Part shown: positions 26,698 to 36,318 of the stretch, piece by piece | Position numbering within the stretch: position 1 is the first letter of the stretch | Layout of the letters: every line of letters begins with the position of its first letter | Source: Halalkalicoccus jeotgali B3 | Lineage (GTDB): Archaea > Halobacteriota > Halobacteria > Halobacteriales > Halalkalicoccaceae | DNA: 64,000 bases | Assembly: GCF_000196895.1 (NCBI RefSeq) | Contig: NC_014298.1 | Coordinates: 248,001 to 312,000 of the forward strand | Direction of reading: 5' to 3' | Made by a program: the position numbers and the translations under genes | The notes under the pieces: model-generated | Database searches by the model: none | The model's input: only the letters and a program-made list of their open reading frames with translations | What the model was told of the DNA's origin: nothing

Positions 26698-27837
26698 ATG
26701 GACCAGACTAACGAGGCATCGAGCTCCGAAGCCGATCAACAGTTGAGGCTCATCACGTGGAATGTTGAACGGGCTTCAGTCAACCGCTTCAAAAGCCAAC
26801 TGACAGCTCTCCAAGAGCGTGTTCCCGATATCATTGCCTTGCAGGAAGTCGGGGTAAAAGCGAGTCGACGACCTCGACGACTTCTCCGGGAACATGGGTT
26901 CGAATACACCGCGCATAGTCACGAATATCGGCTTACCGACGCTGGGAACAGTTCTGGTGTCGCATTTGCGAGCCGCTGGCCGTTTCGAATTCTGTCTCCC
27001 GATACGTTCACCATCCCGGCCCAACATCATACCCTCTCTGCGGAGTTTTTCACGCCTTTTGGCCGGGTGGAAGGGCACACTGTCCATGTTCTTCCCGGGT
27101 CGATGGACCATCAGAGGAAAATCGAGATGTTCGAAGGGATTTATGATCGTCTCGCTCAAAACGATCGACCCGACTATCGGTTTCTCTGTGGTGATTTTAA
27201 CTCACCAAAAGAGGAGAGCCAAGACGGTGACGTAACTGTCTGGGGGAGTGACGAACGTAAAATCGAAGCTGAGCGTAGCGTCATCGTTGAACTGGCGGAG
27301 TATGACCTCGCTGACGCCTACCGGGAGGTCAACGGGTACGGGGATGATGAGTATAGTTGGGTAGCCAAAAATCGAGGCAATGAGTGGCCACGACGATTCG
27401 ACCACGTTTTCGCGAGCGAGCACCTCAATGCGACCGAAGCCTCGTATCTCCACGAGTATGACGATCTCTCGGATCACACGCCACTCAAGGTAGTCTTCAC
27501 ACCGAAAGACGGCTTGCGCAAGGAGAATGAAGCAATTGACCGCAGCTCCTATACAGCATCTCGGGATCGTAGTGGAACTGATTCTAATTCCACTATAGCG
27601 TCTAGTGAACTAACATACGATGAGGATGTTCGAGCAGTTGCCCCTGACGCTAACTACCGTCGCGGTAGGTTCAAAGCCGGTTGGAACAAAAGCGTTGCTG
27701 GCGTAGAGATGGATGCTGCGTTAGACCGACTTACTTGGGAAAATCTTGGCTGGCGATTGGGCAAACTCTTCGGCGATACTTCGGAAGAACTCCAAGAAGA
27801 ACTCTATGAGTGGTGTGTGAAACAGCAAGTAGAATAG
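26698..27837 (+). CDS. Endonuclease/exonuclease/phosphatase (EEP) family protein with C-terminal extension
   Basis: This 379-residue protein starts MDQTNEASSSEADQQLRLIT. The EEP fold is visible: LITWNVERA, IIALQEVG (metal-binding Glu), CGDFNSP (Asp and Asn), FDHVFASEHL and LSDHTPLKVVF (catalytic His). These act on nucleic acids or phosphoesters, as exonuclease III and DNase I do. About 100 residues follow the EEP domain: an Asp/Ser/Thr-rich linker and a helical end (MDAALDRLTWENLGWRLGKL). A variant of this end may bind a partner. It is the last gene of the MazG/DUF2075 operon. Confidence 0.86.
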   Translation: MDQTNEASSSEADQQLRLITWNVERASVNRFKSQLTALQERVPDIIALQEVGVKASRRPRRLLREHGFEYTAHSHEYRLTDAGNSSGVAFASRWPFRILSPDTFTIPAQHHTLSAEFFTPFGRVEGHTVHVLPGSMDHQRKIEMFEGIYDRLAQNDRPDYRFLCGDFNSPKEESQDGDVTVWGSDERKIEAERSVIVELAEYDLADAYREVNGYGDDEYSWVAKNRGNEWPRRFDHVFASEHLNATEASYLHEYDDLSDHTPLKVVFTPKDGLRKENEAIDRSSYTASRDRSGTDSNSTIASSELTYDEDVRAVAPDANYRRGRFKAGWNKSVAGVEMDAALDRLTWENLGWRLGKLFGDTSEELQEELYEWCVKQQVE

Positions 27838-27966
27838 AGCCAGATCTGTCTCGAAGTAGATGACTGTGCCTATATGATAACGGGAGGGGAATACCGACTG
27901 CCTCTCTGCCATTTTGATCGCGACCGTCCATAATCCCTAACTCGACTGGCAGTAGCGTACTGAGTA

Positions 27967-29472
27967 ATGGATCTCCTCGTGGGTGTCGACGCTGGTACAT
28001 CAGTGATCAAAGCAGTAGCCATTACGCCGGCTAGAAGCGAGAGGGCACTGGCTACGCGATCTCTTTCGACCGATCATCCAGAGCCCCAATGGGCCCAACA
28101 GGATATGAACACCGTCTGGGAGCAGACCGCCGCTTGTCTTGGGGATCTCCTCGAACAGCTTCCACGTGATGCAACCATTCTTGGTGTGAGTATTGCAGCC
28201 CAAGGCGATGGCTGTTGGTTGATCGATAGCGATGGCGATCCCGTTCGCGATGCTATCCTCTGGTCGGATAGTCGGGCAAGCGAGTACATCCAGCAGTGGC
28301 GTACCGACGGCACTCTCGAAGAGATCGAGCGTATCTGTGGGTCAGAGCTCTTTCCGGGGACTGTACTCCCGCTTCTCGCGTGGGTGTCCGATGAAGAGCC
28401 ACAACGCCTTGAGACGGCAGCGACGCTCTTGTTCTGCAAGGATTGGCTCACCTACAAGCTGACTGGAGAGCGAACGACGGATCTGAGCGATGCCTCGCTA
28501 CCACTACTGGACATTTACGAGCAGTCGTATTCGGATGCCGTCTGGGAGACTACAGGCTTAGCCGAGTACATGCACCTTCGGCCGGAGTTACAGCCGGCGG
28601 GGTCCGTTGTTGGATCGATAACGGAATCTGCGGCAGCGAGGACCGGCATTCCAGTCGGAACGCCGGTTGTAATGGGACTGTTCGATGTCGCCGCAGCCGC
28701 CATCGGTTGTGGTGCTGTCTCTGAAGGTGATTCGGTTTCTTCGATCGGGACCTCAGTGGTGAATCAATCGCTGGCATCGACACCACGCGTCGATTCGACG
28801 ACGATCCAAGTCGCTCTGTGGGAGGATCTCTACACGGAGGCGATCGGCTCGAATGCAGGCACCAAGAGCATCGAGTGGGTACGCAACGAGATCGTAGATG
28901 AGGGCAAAACCAGCTATTCGGATCTGGAGACGGCTGCACAATCGGTGCCGGCAGGAGCAGACGGTTTGCTGTATCTCCCGTATCTTAGTCCAACTGGCGA
29001 ACGAGGTCCGTTCGTCGATCCGAATGCACGAGCACAGTTGCTTGGCCTAGAGCCATCGCATACGACCGCTCATATCGTTCGAGCAGTGTACGAAGGGCTT
29101 GCATTGGCACTACGGGATTGTTACGAGGCGATTCCGAATACGGTCTCACAGCTTTACGTAACCGGTGGGCCCACTCGGTCGACGTTTTGGAATCAGCTCG
29201 TCGCGGACTGCATGGGCGTCGAGATCCTCGTTTCGGATAGTGCCGAACCGACTGCAGTTGGCGCAGCGGTGCTTGCAGGGGTTGGTACTGACTGCTATTC
29301 GGATCCCACAGTCGGTACGAGTCAGGTTCTGTCGGCTCCGGATCGGTATCAGCCAACTACTGCTGTGACTGAGACGTATGATCTACTCTACGAGCAGTAC
29401 GTACAGATCCGCTCGCGTATGGTAGAGATTTGGGCGCTCCACGCTGAGACGACATCACAGCTGCCCGACTGA
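27967..29472 (+). CDS. FGGY family carbohydrate kinase
   Basis: This 501-residue protein phosphorylates a sugar or polyol with ATP. N-terminal FGGY signature: MDLLVGVDAGTSVIKAVAIT; substrate loop GDGCWLIDSDGDPVRDAILW SDSRAS region; C-terminal ATP site LYVTGGPTRSTFWNQLVADC and SAEPTAVGAAVLAGVG. Closest in pattern to L-xylulose/erythritol kinases (LyxK/EryA type) rather than glycerol kinase. It stands alone after the defence operon; no sugar transporter is next to it. A partner could be the isomerase-like protein at 13096 (speculation). Confidence 0.87.
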   Translation: MDLLVGVDAGTSVIKAVAITPARSERALATRSLSTDHPEPQWAQQDMNTVWEQTAACLGDLLEQLPRDATILGVSIAAQGDGCWLIDSDGDPVRDAILWSDSRASEYIQQWRTDGTLEEIERICGSELFPGTVLPLLAWVSDEEPQRLETAATLLFCKDWLTYKLTGERTTDLSDASLPLLDIYEQSYSDAVWETTGLAEYMHLRPELQPAGSVVGSITESAAARTGIPVGTPVVMGLFDVAAAAIGCGAVSEGDSVSSIGTSVVNQSLASTPRVDSTTIQVALWEDLYTEAIGSNAGTKSIEWVRNEIVDEGKTSYSDLETAAQSVPAGADGLLYLPYLSPTGERGPFVDPNARAQLLGLEPSHTTAHIVRAVYEGLALALRDCYEAIPNTVSQLYVTGGPTRSTFWNQLVADCMGVEILVSDSAEPTAVGAAVLAGVGTDCYSDPTVGTSQVLSAPDRYQPTTAVTETYDLLYEQYVQIRSRMVEIWALHAETTSQLPD

Positions 29473-29577
29473 CGCTCTCTTGTTGCTACTGTGAACCGTT
29501 GTGTTGGCTGTCTCCAGTTTTCGATCATCCGGTTCTGGTAGCTTGATTCGGAGTGAACTACTCTTATTGGTGGTCTC

Positions 29578-30858
29578 CTACGTTGCAATCGGGTGCACAA
29601 GTTCCCACTTATCCTCCAGAACCTCGGCTTTGGCGTCTGTTCCACCCGCTGTGAGAAGTCCGATGTGATAGAGCTGGAATTTGAATTGGAAATGGATCCC
29701 TGATTTGTAGACAGTCGGGTCAGTCAGCATCGATTCAGCAATATCTCCCTCAGCGGTGAGAACATCCTCGCGCCGATCTTGCGTGATGAAGACCTCAACT
29801 GCGAGCGGTTGGTTGATGTAACAGGCTTCCGTGAGGACATCGTCGATAGTCGCGGGTCGAACACCGCGTTGGTGAAGACGTTCGAGGGCTTCGACGACGA
29901 GTTGGGTTGGATCGTACTGGATTGCGACTGACCGGGCGAGTTGCGCCCAGCGGGGAGCAAGATCGGTAAACGGGGTCGATCGGCCTTTCCAAAATGCGAA
30001 TTCCTCAAGTGCAGCGCTGATACTTCCATGTTGGTTGCGGGCAAAACGGACGACCTCTGCACCAAGTTGCGTGAGGGTCTCTCCACTCGGTCGATTATCG
30101 GCGAGCCCGAGCAAAAGTGCGCCACGACGACCGCCTGATACGCTATTAATCACGTACTCCGAGTAGGTCTCGTCTGTATCACCGTTCGCAGCGAGGGCGA
30201 GTGCATACCCGAGGTAGTTCTTCGGATGGTTGACCGGGAAGCTCCCATCGGTAAGTTGGTGTGTGGTTGCTTGAAATCGGATCGCATCGATAGTGGTCGA
30301 GAAGTCGCCGGCACCGGTGACTCGAGCTGGTTCGACGAGCGTTCCAGTCTGGGTAGTATCGACACCGATGATGCCGATATTGAGGTTGCGTGCGAGGGCG
30401 CGTGCCTGATTCGTGATACTCCTGAGAGGGGCAGCGACATATCCGAGGTTGACCTCCGAAAGATGCCCATGGGCTTGGGTGATCCCAGTGTGGACGTCCG
30501 CTTTGCTTGGGTCGTTGTTGTGGCCTTTCGCTTCGATTACGGCGACAGGAGTAGTTGCTGTGGTAGCGTTCAGTACCCCTTCTGTTGGCATCCCAACGCC
30601 CAGGAGGTCGGGTTCCCCGCTGGCGAGACGAAGCGTGTTGTAGGGTTCGAGACGACGACGAACGTCGTCTGGAATCGTCCATGTGCCCCACGTGGCGGTA
30701 GTGAACTGGGTTTCCGTGACGGCGTACTGCTCCGAATCAGTGTTGAGGTTCTGGTAGAGAGTTTCTTTCGCGGCAGCGAGAACGGCTGGTTCGGCGAGTG
30801 TAGCTGCCATTAGCGGGTCTTCTGATTCGACCCCATTAAATCGGGTCGTTTCGTCCAA
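29578..30858 (-). CDS. Predicted PD-(D/E)XK nuclease-like protein of unknown family
   Basis: This protein has up to 426 residues; the start may be the ATG at 30810 (MAATLAEP). The only motif I see is a nuclease-like one: EPDLLGVGMP with Asp84, then TTPVAVIEAKGHNND with Glu109 and Lys111, the spacing of PD-(D/E)XK. The rest is alpha-rich (VVRFARNQHGSISAALEEFA, FTDLAPRWAQLARSVAIQYD) and I do not recognise it. It lies downstream of a DUF6884 gene on the same strand with a 56-base gap, probably one operon. A two-gene defence unit is plausible. Confidence 0.6.
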   Translation of the reverse strand: MDETTRFNGVESEDPLMAATLAEPAVLAAAKETLYQNLNTDSEQYAVTETQFTTATWGTWTIPDDVRRRLEPYNTLRLASGEPDLLGVGMPTEGVLNATTATTPVAVIEAKGHNNDPSKADVHTGITQAHGHLSEVNLGYVAAPLRSITNQARALARNLNIGIIGVDTTQTGTLVEPARVTGAGDFSTTIDAIRFQATTHQLTDGSFPVNHPKNYLGYALALAANGDTDETYSEYVINSVSGGRRGALLLGLADNRPSGETLTQLGAEVVRFARNQHGSISAALEEFAFWKGRSTPFTDLAPRWAQLARSVAIQYDPTQLVVEALERLHQRGVRPATIDDVLTEACYINQPLAVEVFITQDRREDVLTAEGDIAESMLTDPTVYKSGIHFQFKFQLYHIGLLTAGGTDAKAEVLEDKWELVHPIAT

Positions 30859-30914
30859 CGGACGCCGTGGAATTCTCCAAACCGTCTCTACTGGTGATAC
30901 GCGTACTCAAACTG

Positions 30915-31340
30915 TTATTGGTGGTCGTTGTACCACGCGAGTGTGTTGCCGATCTGGAGGCCCTCCGTTGGGACTTCGATCGAGACCGGCTCGTCTTTGA
31001 GAAGGGGAAGGAGTGGTTCGTAGTAGGCTTTCCCGGCATGGATCACGAGGGTTGTATCAGGTTTGAGGAGGCCGTTTGTACTCAGTTGATCGAAAACGGT
31101 TTGGGCCCACTCGCGGCGCTGATCAACTGTCGCAGTGGTCAACGTCTCTTCGTAGGGATCAATCGGTGGACCATCCGGATCAAGTAGATGATGCTTTGCG
31201 GAGAGAACGTACCAGTCATCGTGAACGCGTTCGGTGTACGCACGAGCTTTCCTGAAGAGCGGCGACTCCATATAGAGATCCTTCGGTTGTGCGGAGTCGT
31301 CGCGTTTGCTCTTGGTGCAACTAATCAATCCGATTTCCAT
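30915..31340 (-). CDS. DUF6884 family protein
   Basis: This 141-residue protein matches DUF6884: MEIGLISCTKSKRDDSAQPK, LYMESPLFRKARAYTERVHD, WYVLSAKHHLLDPDGPPIDP and YEETLTTATVDQRREWAQTV, then LVIHAGKAYYEPLLPLL. The family has a Rossmann-like core and conserved Cys, Lys and His near the start (CTKSK, AKHHLLDP). Such proteins are frequent in phage-defence islands; a nucleoside- or base-handling role has been suggested, but no reaction is established here. It is the first gene of the pair with the PD-(D/E)XK-like protein. Confidence 0.75.
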   Translation of the reverse strand: MEIGLISCTKSKRDDSAQPKDLYMESPLFRKARAYTERVHDDWYVLSAKHHLLDPDGPPIDPYEETLTTATVDQRREWAQTVFDQLSTNGLLKPDTTLVIHAGKAYYEPLLPLLKDEPVSIEVPTEGLQIGNTLAWYNDHQ

Positions 31341-31735
31341 CCTATAATAGGGCGATGATACTGGGATCAGTTATTTCGTTTGAATCGTTCGTATATTGGT
31401 GGGACGGGACCGCCTTCAACATGGTATTTCCGACACCTATCAGAGAGGTCTACTAGACGTTTGTACCATCTTCGCTCATCTCTGGTACTGGATACCTCAA
31501 CCGGCTATTCCTGAACGATTTCAACCGAGCGAGAAAATCCTGTCCAACAACGAACCCCCCTCTCGCACGGACTGATAGTGTAGATTCATTATCCGATACA
31601 AATCTACTATTATCTCGATGTGGAACTATCCATAATAATTACAATACTTCCTAATTTTTATACTCACACTTCGATGTTCTATGTGTAAGGGACGGGGAGA
31701 CTCTTCGGCATATTCTGTTCGTCCTCGATCATACA
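31341..31735. promoter_or_regulatory. Intergenic region and promoter of the GH2 gene
   Basis: Nearly 400 bases with no coding frame. The right third is strongly AT-rich, with CTAATTTTTATACTC near 31652-31666 as a candidate TATA box about 75 bases before the GH2 ATG. The leader there would be about 50 bases. No repeat or RNA was recognised in the left part. Confidence 0.4.
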
Positions 31736-34700
31736 ATGAACTCGAAGGAGACTCAAACAGAAGATCAGATGGAGAACAACTCAGGGTTTCGGACGTCTCG
31801 GCGGACGTTCCTCGAACTTAGCGGCGCGGCTGCACTCGTCACAGCGGGGGGCGCCGCGAGCGTCACTGCAGCAAAACCAACCACCAAAATCGGATCTGGC
31901 CCCGGACGGATCCACGATCTCTCTACGTATCTGGAAGATCCTACTCGATTCGAAGAAAATCGCGAGCCGACCCACGCACCGACGACGATCCCCTATGAAT
32001 CGGTTACGCAGGCGATCGAATCCGACGAACCGTTTACCGAACTCGAGGAACGTTTCGATGGCTCACCGTACTTCGAACTCCTGAATGGGACATGGAACTT
32101 CCAATTTTTCGAACGTCCTTCCGATCTTCCAGAGTCACTCGATGGGGCCAACGACTGGGACGAGATCACGGTTCCCCGCCCTTGGCAGACCGAAGGGTAC
32201 GACGAACGCGTCTACACGAATTGGCAGCCAACGTGGGTGGGATACGATCCCGATCTCGAATGGGAGCTCTATCCAGACGAAGAGGGAATGGTTGACGTTC
32301 CCGGCGTCGGTGACGATGGTCCCAATCCGGTTGGCGTGTACAATCGCACGATCGATGTCCCAGCTGATTGGGAGGGCCGTGAGACGTTCCTTCATTTCGA
32401 GGGTGTCAAGCAGGCGTATTTCGTCTGGATCGACGGCGAGTACGTCGGCTTCCAGCAGGGATCGATGACACCCGGCGAGTTCCATATCTCCGAGTACGTC
32501 GAGGCTGGCGCCAGTCACGACCTGACAGTCCAGATCTATCGTTGGAGCGACGGTGAGGCGCTGGAATGTGTTGACATGCACAAGTACGCGGGTATCTATC
32601 GGAGTGCGTATCTGTTTTCGACCCCGCCGGTCCACATTCGTGACTTCGCTGTCCGGACCGGTCTCGACGACGAGTACGAGGATGCGACGTTGCGGGTCGA
32701 TGTCGAACTCGCCGAGTACTCGGTACCCGATGAGACCGAGTATCTAGTGCGAGCGACGCTATGCGAGCCTGACAGTCGCTCAGAAGTGGTGACTTGCGAG
32801 GAATCCGTCACCGTTGAGGGGGGTGCCGTTACGACGCTTGAAACCGACGTCAGTGACCCCGCGAAGTGGTCCGCCGAGGATCCAACCCTGTATCCACTGC
32901 TCGTGGAACTTCTCCCAGCCGGTCGGGACACTGAGGACCAATCGGAACCCGAACCGAGCGAGGTCCTGTTCGAAAAGGTTGGTTTCCGCGAATATGAGGC
33001 CGAACGTGGACCGGGTGGCCACATCACGGTCAACGGTGAGCCCGTCAACGTCCGAGGTATCAATCGGCACGAAACCGATCCGGATACCGGTCGGACGGTA
33101 CCGCTCGAAACCATGCGCGAGGACTTCGAGTTGCTCAAGCAGTTCAACCTCAACTCCGTGCGGACCTCTCACTACCCGAACGATCCAACCTTCTACCGAC
33201 TCGCCGACGAGTACGGGATCTACGTGCAAGACGAGGTCAACTGTGAAACCCACTGGTGGGAGGGCGTATTAGCCGAGACCACCGCATACCACGATCAAAG
33301 TGTCGAGCGGTTCCGGCGAATGGTGCTTCGCGATCGGAATCACGCGTCGATATTCTCGTGGTCGACGGGCAACGAGGCCGGCACCGGGGCCGAACATCTC
33401 AACATGGCCGCACTGGCGATCGGTGGTGACGATCCGACACTACCCGCGGATACGAGCGAGACGACGCGCCTGTCGGGCGAAGCAATCGAATCGTTCGACG
33501 CCAACGGAATCGATGCCCTCTCACCCGACCGGATCATGTACCACCAGCCCAACCATGGCGGCTGGGACGTTGAGTACAGTGACATGCTCGGTCCGCGGTA
33601 TATCGATGCCGAGACGCTAGCGACATTCGGAGCGGGTGGTGACGTCAGTGATAGTCCCCGGTTCGGCGATCGGTCGAGTGGAGATGGCTCGCCCGGTGAC
33701 GGCGAGCGGTCGGTTGTCATGGGCGAGTACAACCACGCGATGGGCAATAGTCTCGGACTGATCGATGAGATGTGGAACGACTATATCCAGCCACCGGTCC
33801 GCCGGGTACGTGATCGGGTTGGCGACGCAGATGGCGTCCTACTTGGATCACCGATGGTCGTTGCGGGGACGGACGGTGGCGCACTCGAATTAGATGGCCA
33901 GTCTGACTATATCGAGGTAGTCCCATCCGATCAGCCGGTGTCCGGGTCCGAATTTACCATCGAGCTGACGGTAAGCGAACTCATCGCTGACGGTGATGCA
34001 CCACTGGTCGTGGCCGGTGATCAGTGTACACTCGCTGTGACGGCCGCAGGAGACCTCGAATTCACCGTCGGAGAGACATCAGTGACCGGAGAGCTCCCTG
34101 CGATCGAGACGGAGACGCAAACGCTGACAGCCGTCTATTCGGCTAGAGAACTCGCGCTCTACGTAAACGGGGAGCAGATCGGTATCGCTGAACACGACCG
34201 CCGTGATCTCGACAGGACCGACGAGACACTGCTCATCGGTCATGACGGTCGTAGCGATCGGTTCCTACAGGCGACGATCGAGTCGATTGCTGTCTACCAG
34301 TCAGCTCTTTCGGCTACCGACATCGGGCAGGAGAGCCCAACTGACGAGACCGTCCTCTGGTACGACTTTGATGACCTGCTGGGAGACAAGAGCCTCCAAG
34401 GGGGCTTCATCTGGGACTGGGTCAACCAGGATCTGAATGACGAGACCGAGGACGGCGAACCGTTCCAGTTCTACGATCTCGATGGTCCAGCGGGGGCTTT
34501 CTGTTTGAACGGGACGACCTGGTCGGATCGACGTCCCCAGCCCGAAATGTGGCAACTGAAACAGTGCCATCAGCCAGTGAAAATGGCTCCGCGAGATCTG
34601 GCACAAGGGGAGGTCTACATCACCAATCACCACCAGTTTACGGACTTACAGGGATTCGATATCACGTGGACGCTCTCGGCGGCCGGACAGACGGTACGCG

Positions 34701-35866
34701 AAGATACACTCGATCTCCAGACACCGCCGAACACGACCGAGATCGTCTCGATCGACGGTCTCGTGCATGCACCGAATTCCGAACCTGGGGCAGAGTATTG
34801 GGTCGATATCTCCGTCTCGATTCCTGAGGACACCAGTTGGAGTGACGAAGGTCATGAAATCGCCTTCGCGCAGTTCCCGGTTCCAATTGAGACTCCTGCT
34901 CCCAAGCGTCGTAGGACAGGCGGTCGACCGCCGGTCACGACCGCGGAAACGGACACGGAACTCGTAATAACGGGCAAAAAGTTCGAGTATACGCTCGATA
35001 AGTCGCTGGGAACGTTCTCCTCGATGCAATATGAGGGGACCGAACTCGTCGAGCGCGGTCCAGTCCTCAATTTCTGGCGGGCACCGATCATGAACGAACT
35101 CCAGGATTGGGGCCCTCATCCGGCACCGAGCTGGTATGATCTGGGACTCGACGACATTCGACACGAGGTCGACGATATCGAGATCACGGAACACAAACAC
35201 AGTGTGGATATCGAGGTCGATAGTTTAGCATTCGGAGCAACCGACGACGGGGCGCCAGCCGGCTACGAGACGACCTACTGCTATCACGTCGCCGGAGACG
35301 GCGAGGTGCAGATCGACGTTCAGGTAGATCCGACCGACCGCCTTGTTGCAGACGTCGGCGAGTGGCTTCCGAAAATCGGCCTGCAACTAGAATTCTTAGA
35401 GGAGTTCGATCAGTTCGAGTGGTACGGTCGCGGACCCATTGAGACGTATCCTGATCGGAAGACCGGCGTGCGAGTCGGTCACTACGCGGGATCAGTCGAA
35501 CAGCAGCACGTCCCGTATCTCCCACCGCAGGACAACGGAAACAAGACCGATACGCGCTGGGCTTCACTCAGTAACGGTTCGGTTGGAGTGGCTGCATTCG
35601 GCGGTTCGCTATTAGATGTTAGTCTCGAACAGTATGGAAACCTCGCGGACGCCGACTATCAGTATCAACTCGAAGAGCGTGGTTCGGTCGGGTTCAATCT
35701 CGACCACGCGGTAACCGGTGTCGGTGGAACACCCGTTCCAACGGCCGATGAGTACCAAGTTCAACCCGAATCGACCGAATTCTCTATCACTCTCTGTCCG
35801 TTTCGAGCTACCGAGGGCCCGATGAACGTCTTGGGAGGGAACCTCCCGTCTACGCAAGATAGGTGA
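31736..35866 (+). CDS. Tat-exported GH2 beta-galactosidase-like enzyme with jelly-roll insertion
   Basis: This 1376-residue protein has a twin-arginine signal SRRTFLELSG at 21-30. It follows LacZ-type GH2 order: sugar-binding domain (LNGTWNFQFFERP), immunoglobulin-like domain, barrel with NRHETDPDTG and NSVRTSHYPNDPTFYRLADE, acid/base Glu547 in STGNEAG, nucleophile Glu664 in VMGEYNHAMGNS, GGFIWDWVNQDL near 889, and a C-terminal lyase-like lobe (YGRGPIETYPDR). Between Glu664 and GGFIWDW there are about 225 residues where LacZ has under 30. The extra contains GGALELDGQSDYIEV and LYVNGEQIG, a LamG/concanavalin-like sandwich. Substrate may be galactosides or another beta-glycoside. Confidence 0.9.
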   Translation: MNSKETQTEDQMENNSGFRTSRRTFLELSGAAALVTAGGAASVTAAKPTTKIGSGPGRIHDLSTYLEDPTRFEENREPTHAPTTIPYESVTQAIESDEPFTELEERFDGSPYFELLNGTWNFQFFERPSDLPESLDGANDWDEITVPRPWQTEGYDERVYTNWQPTWVGYDPDLEWELYPDEEGMVDVPGVGDDGPNPVGVYNRTIDVPADWEGRETFLHFEGVKQAYFVWIDGEYVGFQQGSMTPGEFHISEYVEAGASHDLTVQIYRWSDGEALECVDMHKYAGIYRSAYLFSTPPVHIRDFAVRTGLDDEYEDATLRVDVELAEYSVPDETEYLVRATLCEPDSRSEVVTCEESVTVEGGAVTTLETDVSDPAKWSAEDPTLYPLLVELLPAGRDTEDQSEPEPSEVLFEKVGFREYEAERGPGGHITVNGEPVNVRGINRHETDPDTGRTVPLETMREDFELLKQFNLNSVRTSHYPNDPTFYRLADEYGIYVQDEVNCETHWWEGVLAETTAYHDQSVERFRRMVLRDRNHASIFSWSTGNEAGTGAEHLNMAALAIGGDDPTLPADTSETTRLSGEAIESFDANGIDALSPDRIMYHQPNHGGWDVEYSDMLGPRYIDAETLATFGAGGDVSDSPRFGDRSSGDGSPGDGERSVVMGEYNHAMGNSLGLIDEMWNDYIQPPVRRVRDRVGDADGVLLGSPMVVAGTDGGALELDGQSDYIEVVPSDQPVSGSEFTIELTVSELIADGDAPLVVAGDQCTLAVTAAGDLEFTVGETSVTGELPAIETETQTLTAVYSARELALYVNGEQIGIAEHDRRDLDRTDETLLIGHDGRSDRFLQATIESIAVYQSALSATDIGQESPTDETVLWYDFDDLLGDKSLQGGFIWDWVNQDLNDETEDGEPFQFYDLDGPAGAFCLNGTTWSDRRPQPEMWQLKQCHQPVKMAPRDLAQGEVYITNHHQFTDLQGFDITWTLSAAGQTVREDTLDLQTPPNTTEIVSIDGLVHAPNSEPGAEYWVDISVSIPEDTSWSDEGHEIAFAQFPVPIETPAPKRRRTGGRPPVTTAETDTELVITGKKFEYTLDKSLGTFSSMQYEGTELVERGPVLNFWRAPIMNELQDWGPHPAPSWYDLGLDDIRHEVDDIEITEHKHSVDIEVDSLAFGATDDGAPAGYETTYCYHVAGDGEVQIDVQVDPTDRLVADVGEWLPKIGLQLEFLEEFDQFEWYGRGPIETYPDRKTGVRVGHYAGSVEQQHVPYLPPQDNGNKTDTRWASLSNGSVGVAAFGGSLLDVSLEQYGNLADADYQYQLEERGSVGFNLDHAVTGVGGTPVPTADEYQVQPESTEFSITLCPFRATEGPMNVLGGNLPSTQDR

Positions 35867-35889
35867 TGACGGCCTGAGCGGGACGTTGT

Positions 35890-36140
35890 TTGAGCTTCAA
35901 TCTCCGGTATTCCATCCGGCGAGCGATGGTTCACACTACAGACAGCACAGGTTTCGTCGTAGGCCTCGAGGACGAGTTCACGAAAGGCACAGTCCCGCGT
36001 GTTCGTCGGCGGATTGTCGTGTAGTCAGTGCTGTCTTCCGTGAGCTGTAGTTCGGATTCAAGGGCGACTTCAAGTGCGGATTTTTCACGTTCGATTCGGG
36101 TTTTATCGGCATCGTCCTGGGGACTCACCTTCTGATAGTT
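35890..36140 (-). pseudogene. Remnant of an HNH endonuclease gene, copy of the one at 38097
   Basis: This DNA matches 38343-38570 closely, including the stretches that encode CAVC with its His neighbours and EKSALEVALES. Its first part reads KTRIEREKSALEVALESELQ then LTEDSTDYTT, but a one- or two-base change after RRRTR shifts the frame, so the HNH core is no longer read through. The left end stops where the histidine motif (EAEHIYPR) should begin. It is a dead tandem-style copy lying 2 kb from the other gene. Confidence 0.75.
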
Positions 36141-36318
36141 GATCTTCCGGAACTGGACGCTCCCAACGACCACCTTCCCTCAGTGTAACAGTGACGGCCC
36201 AAGACGTAGCGTACAATAACCAATTCTGAAATAGCCTATTCGGAAGTAGTATTCAATTTCACCGCAGAAGGAGATCCACCTCCCAGGCTTTATCACTCGA
36301 GCGAGAACGGACGATATC

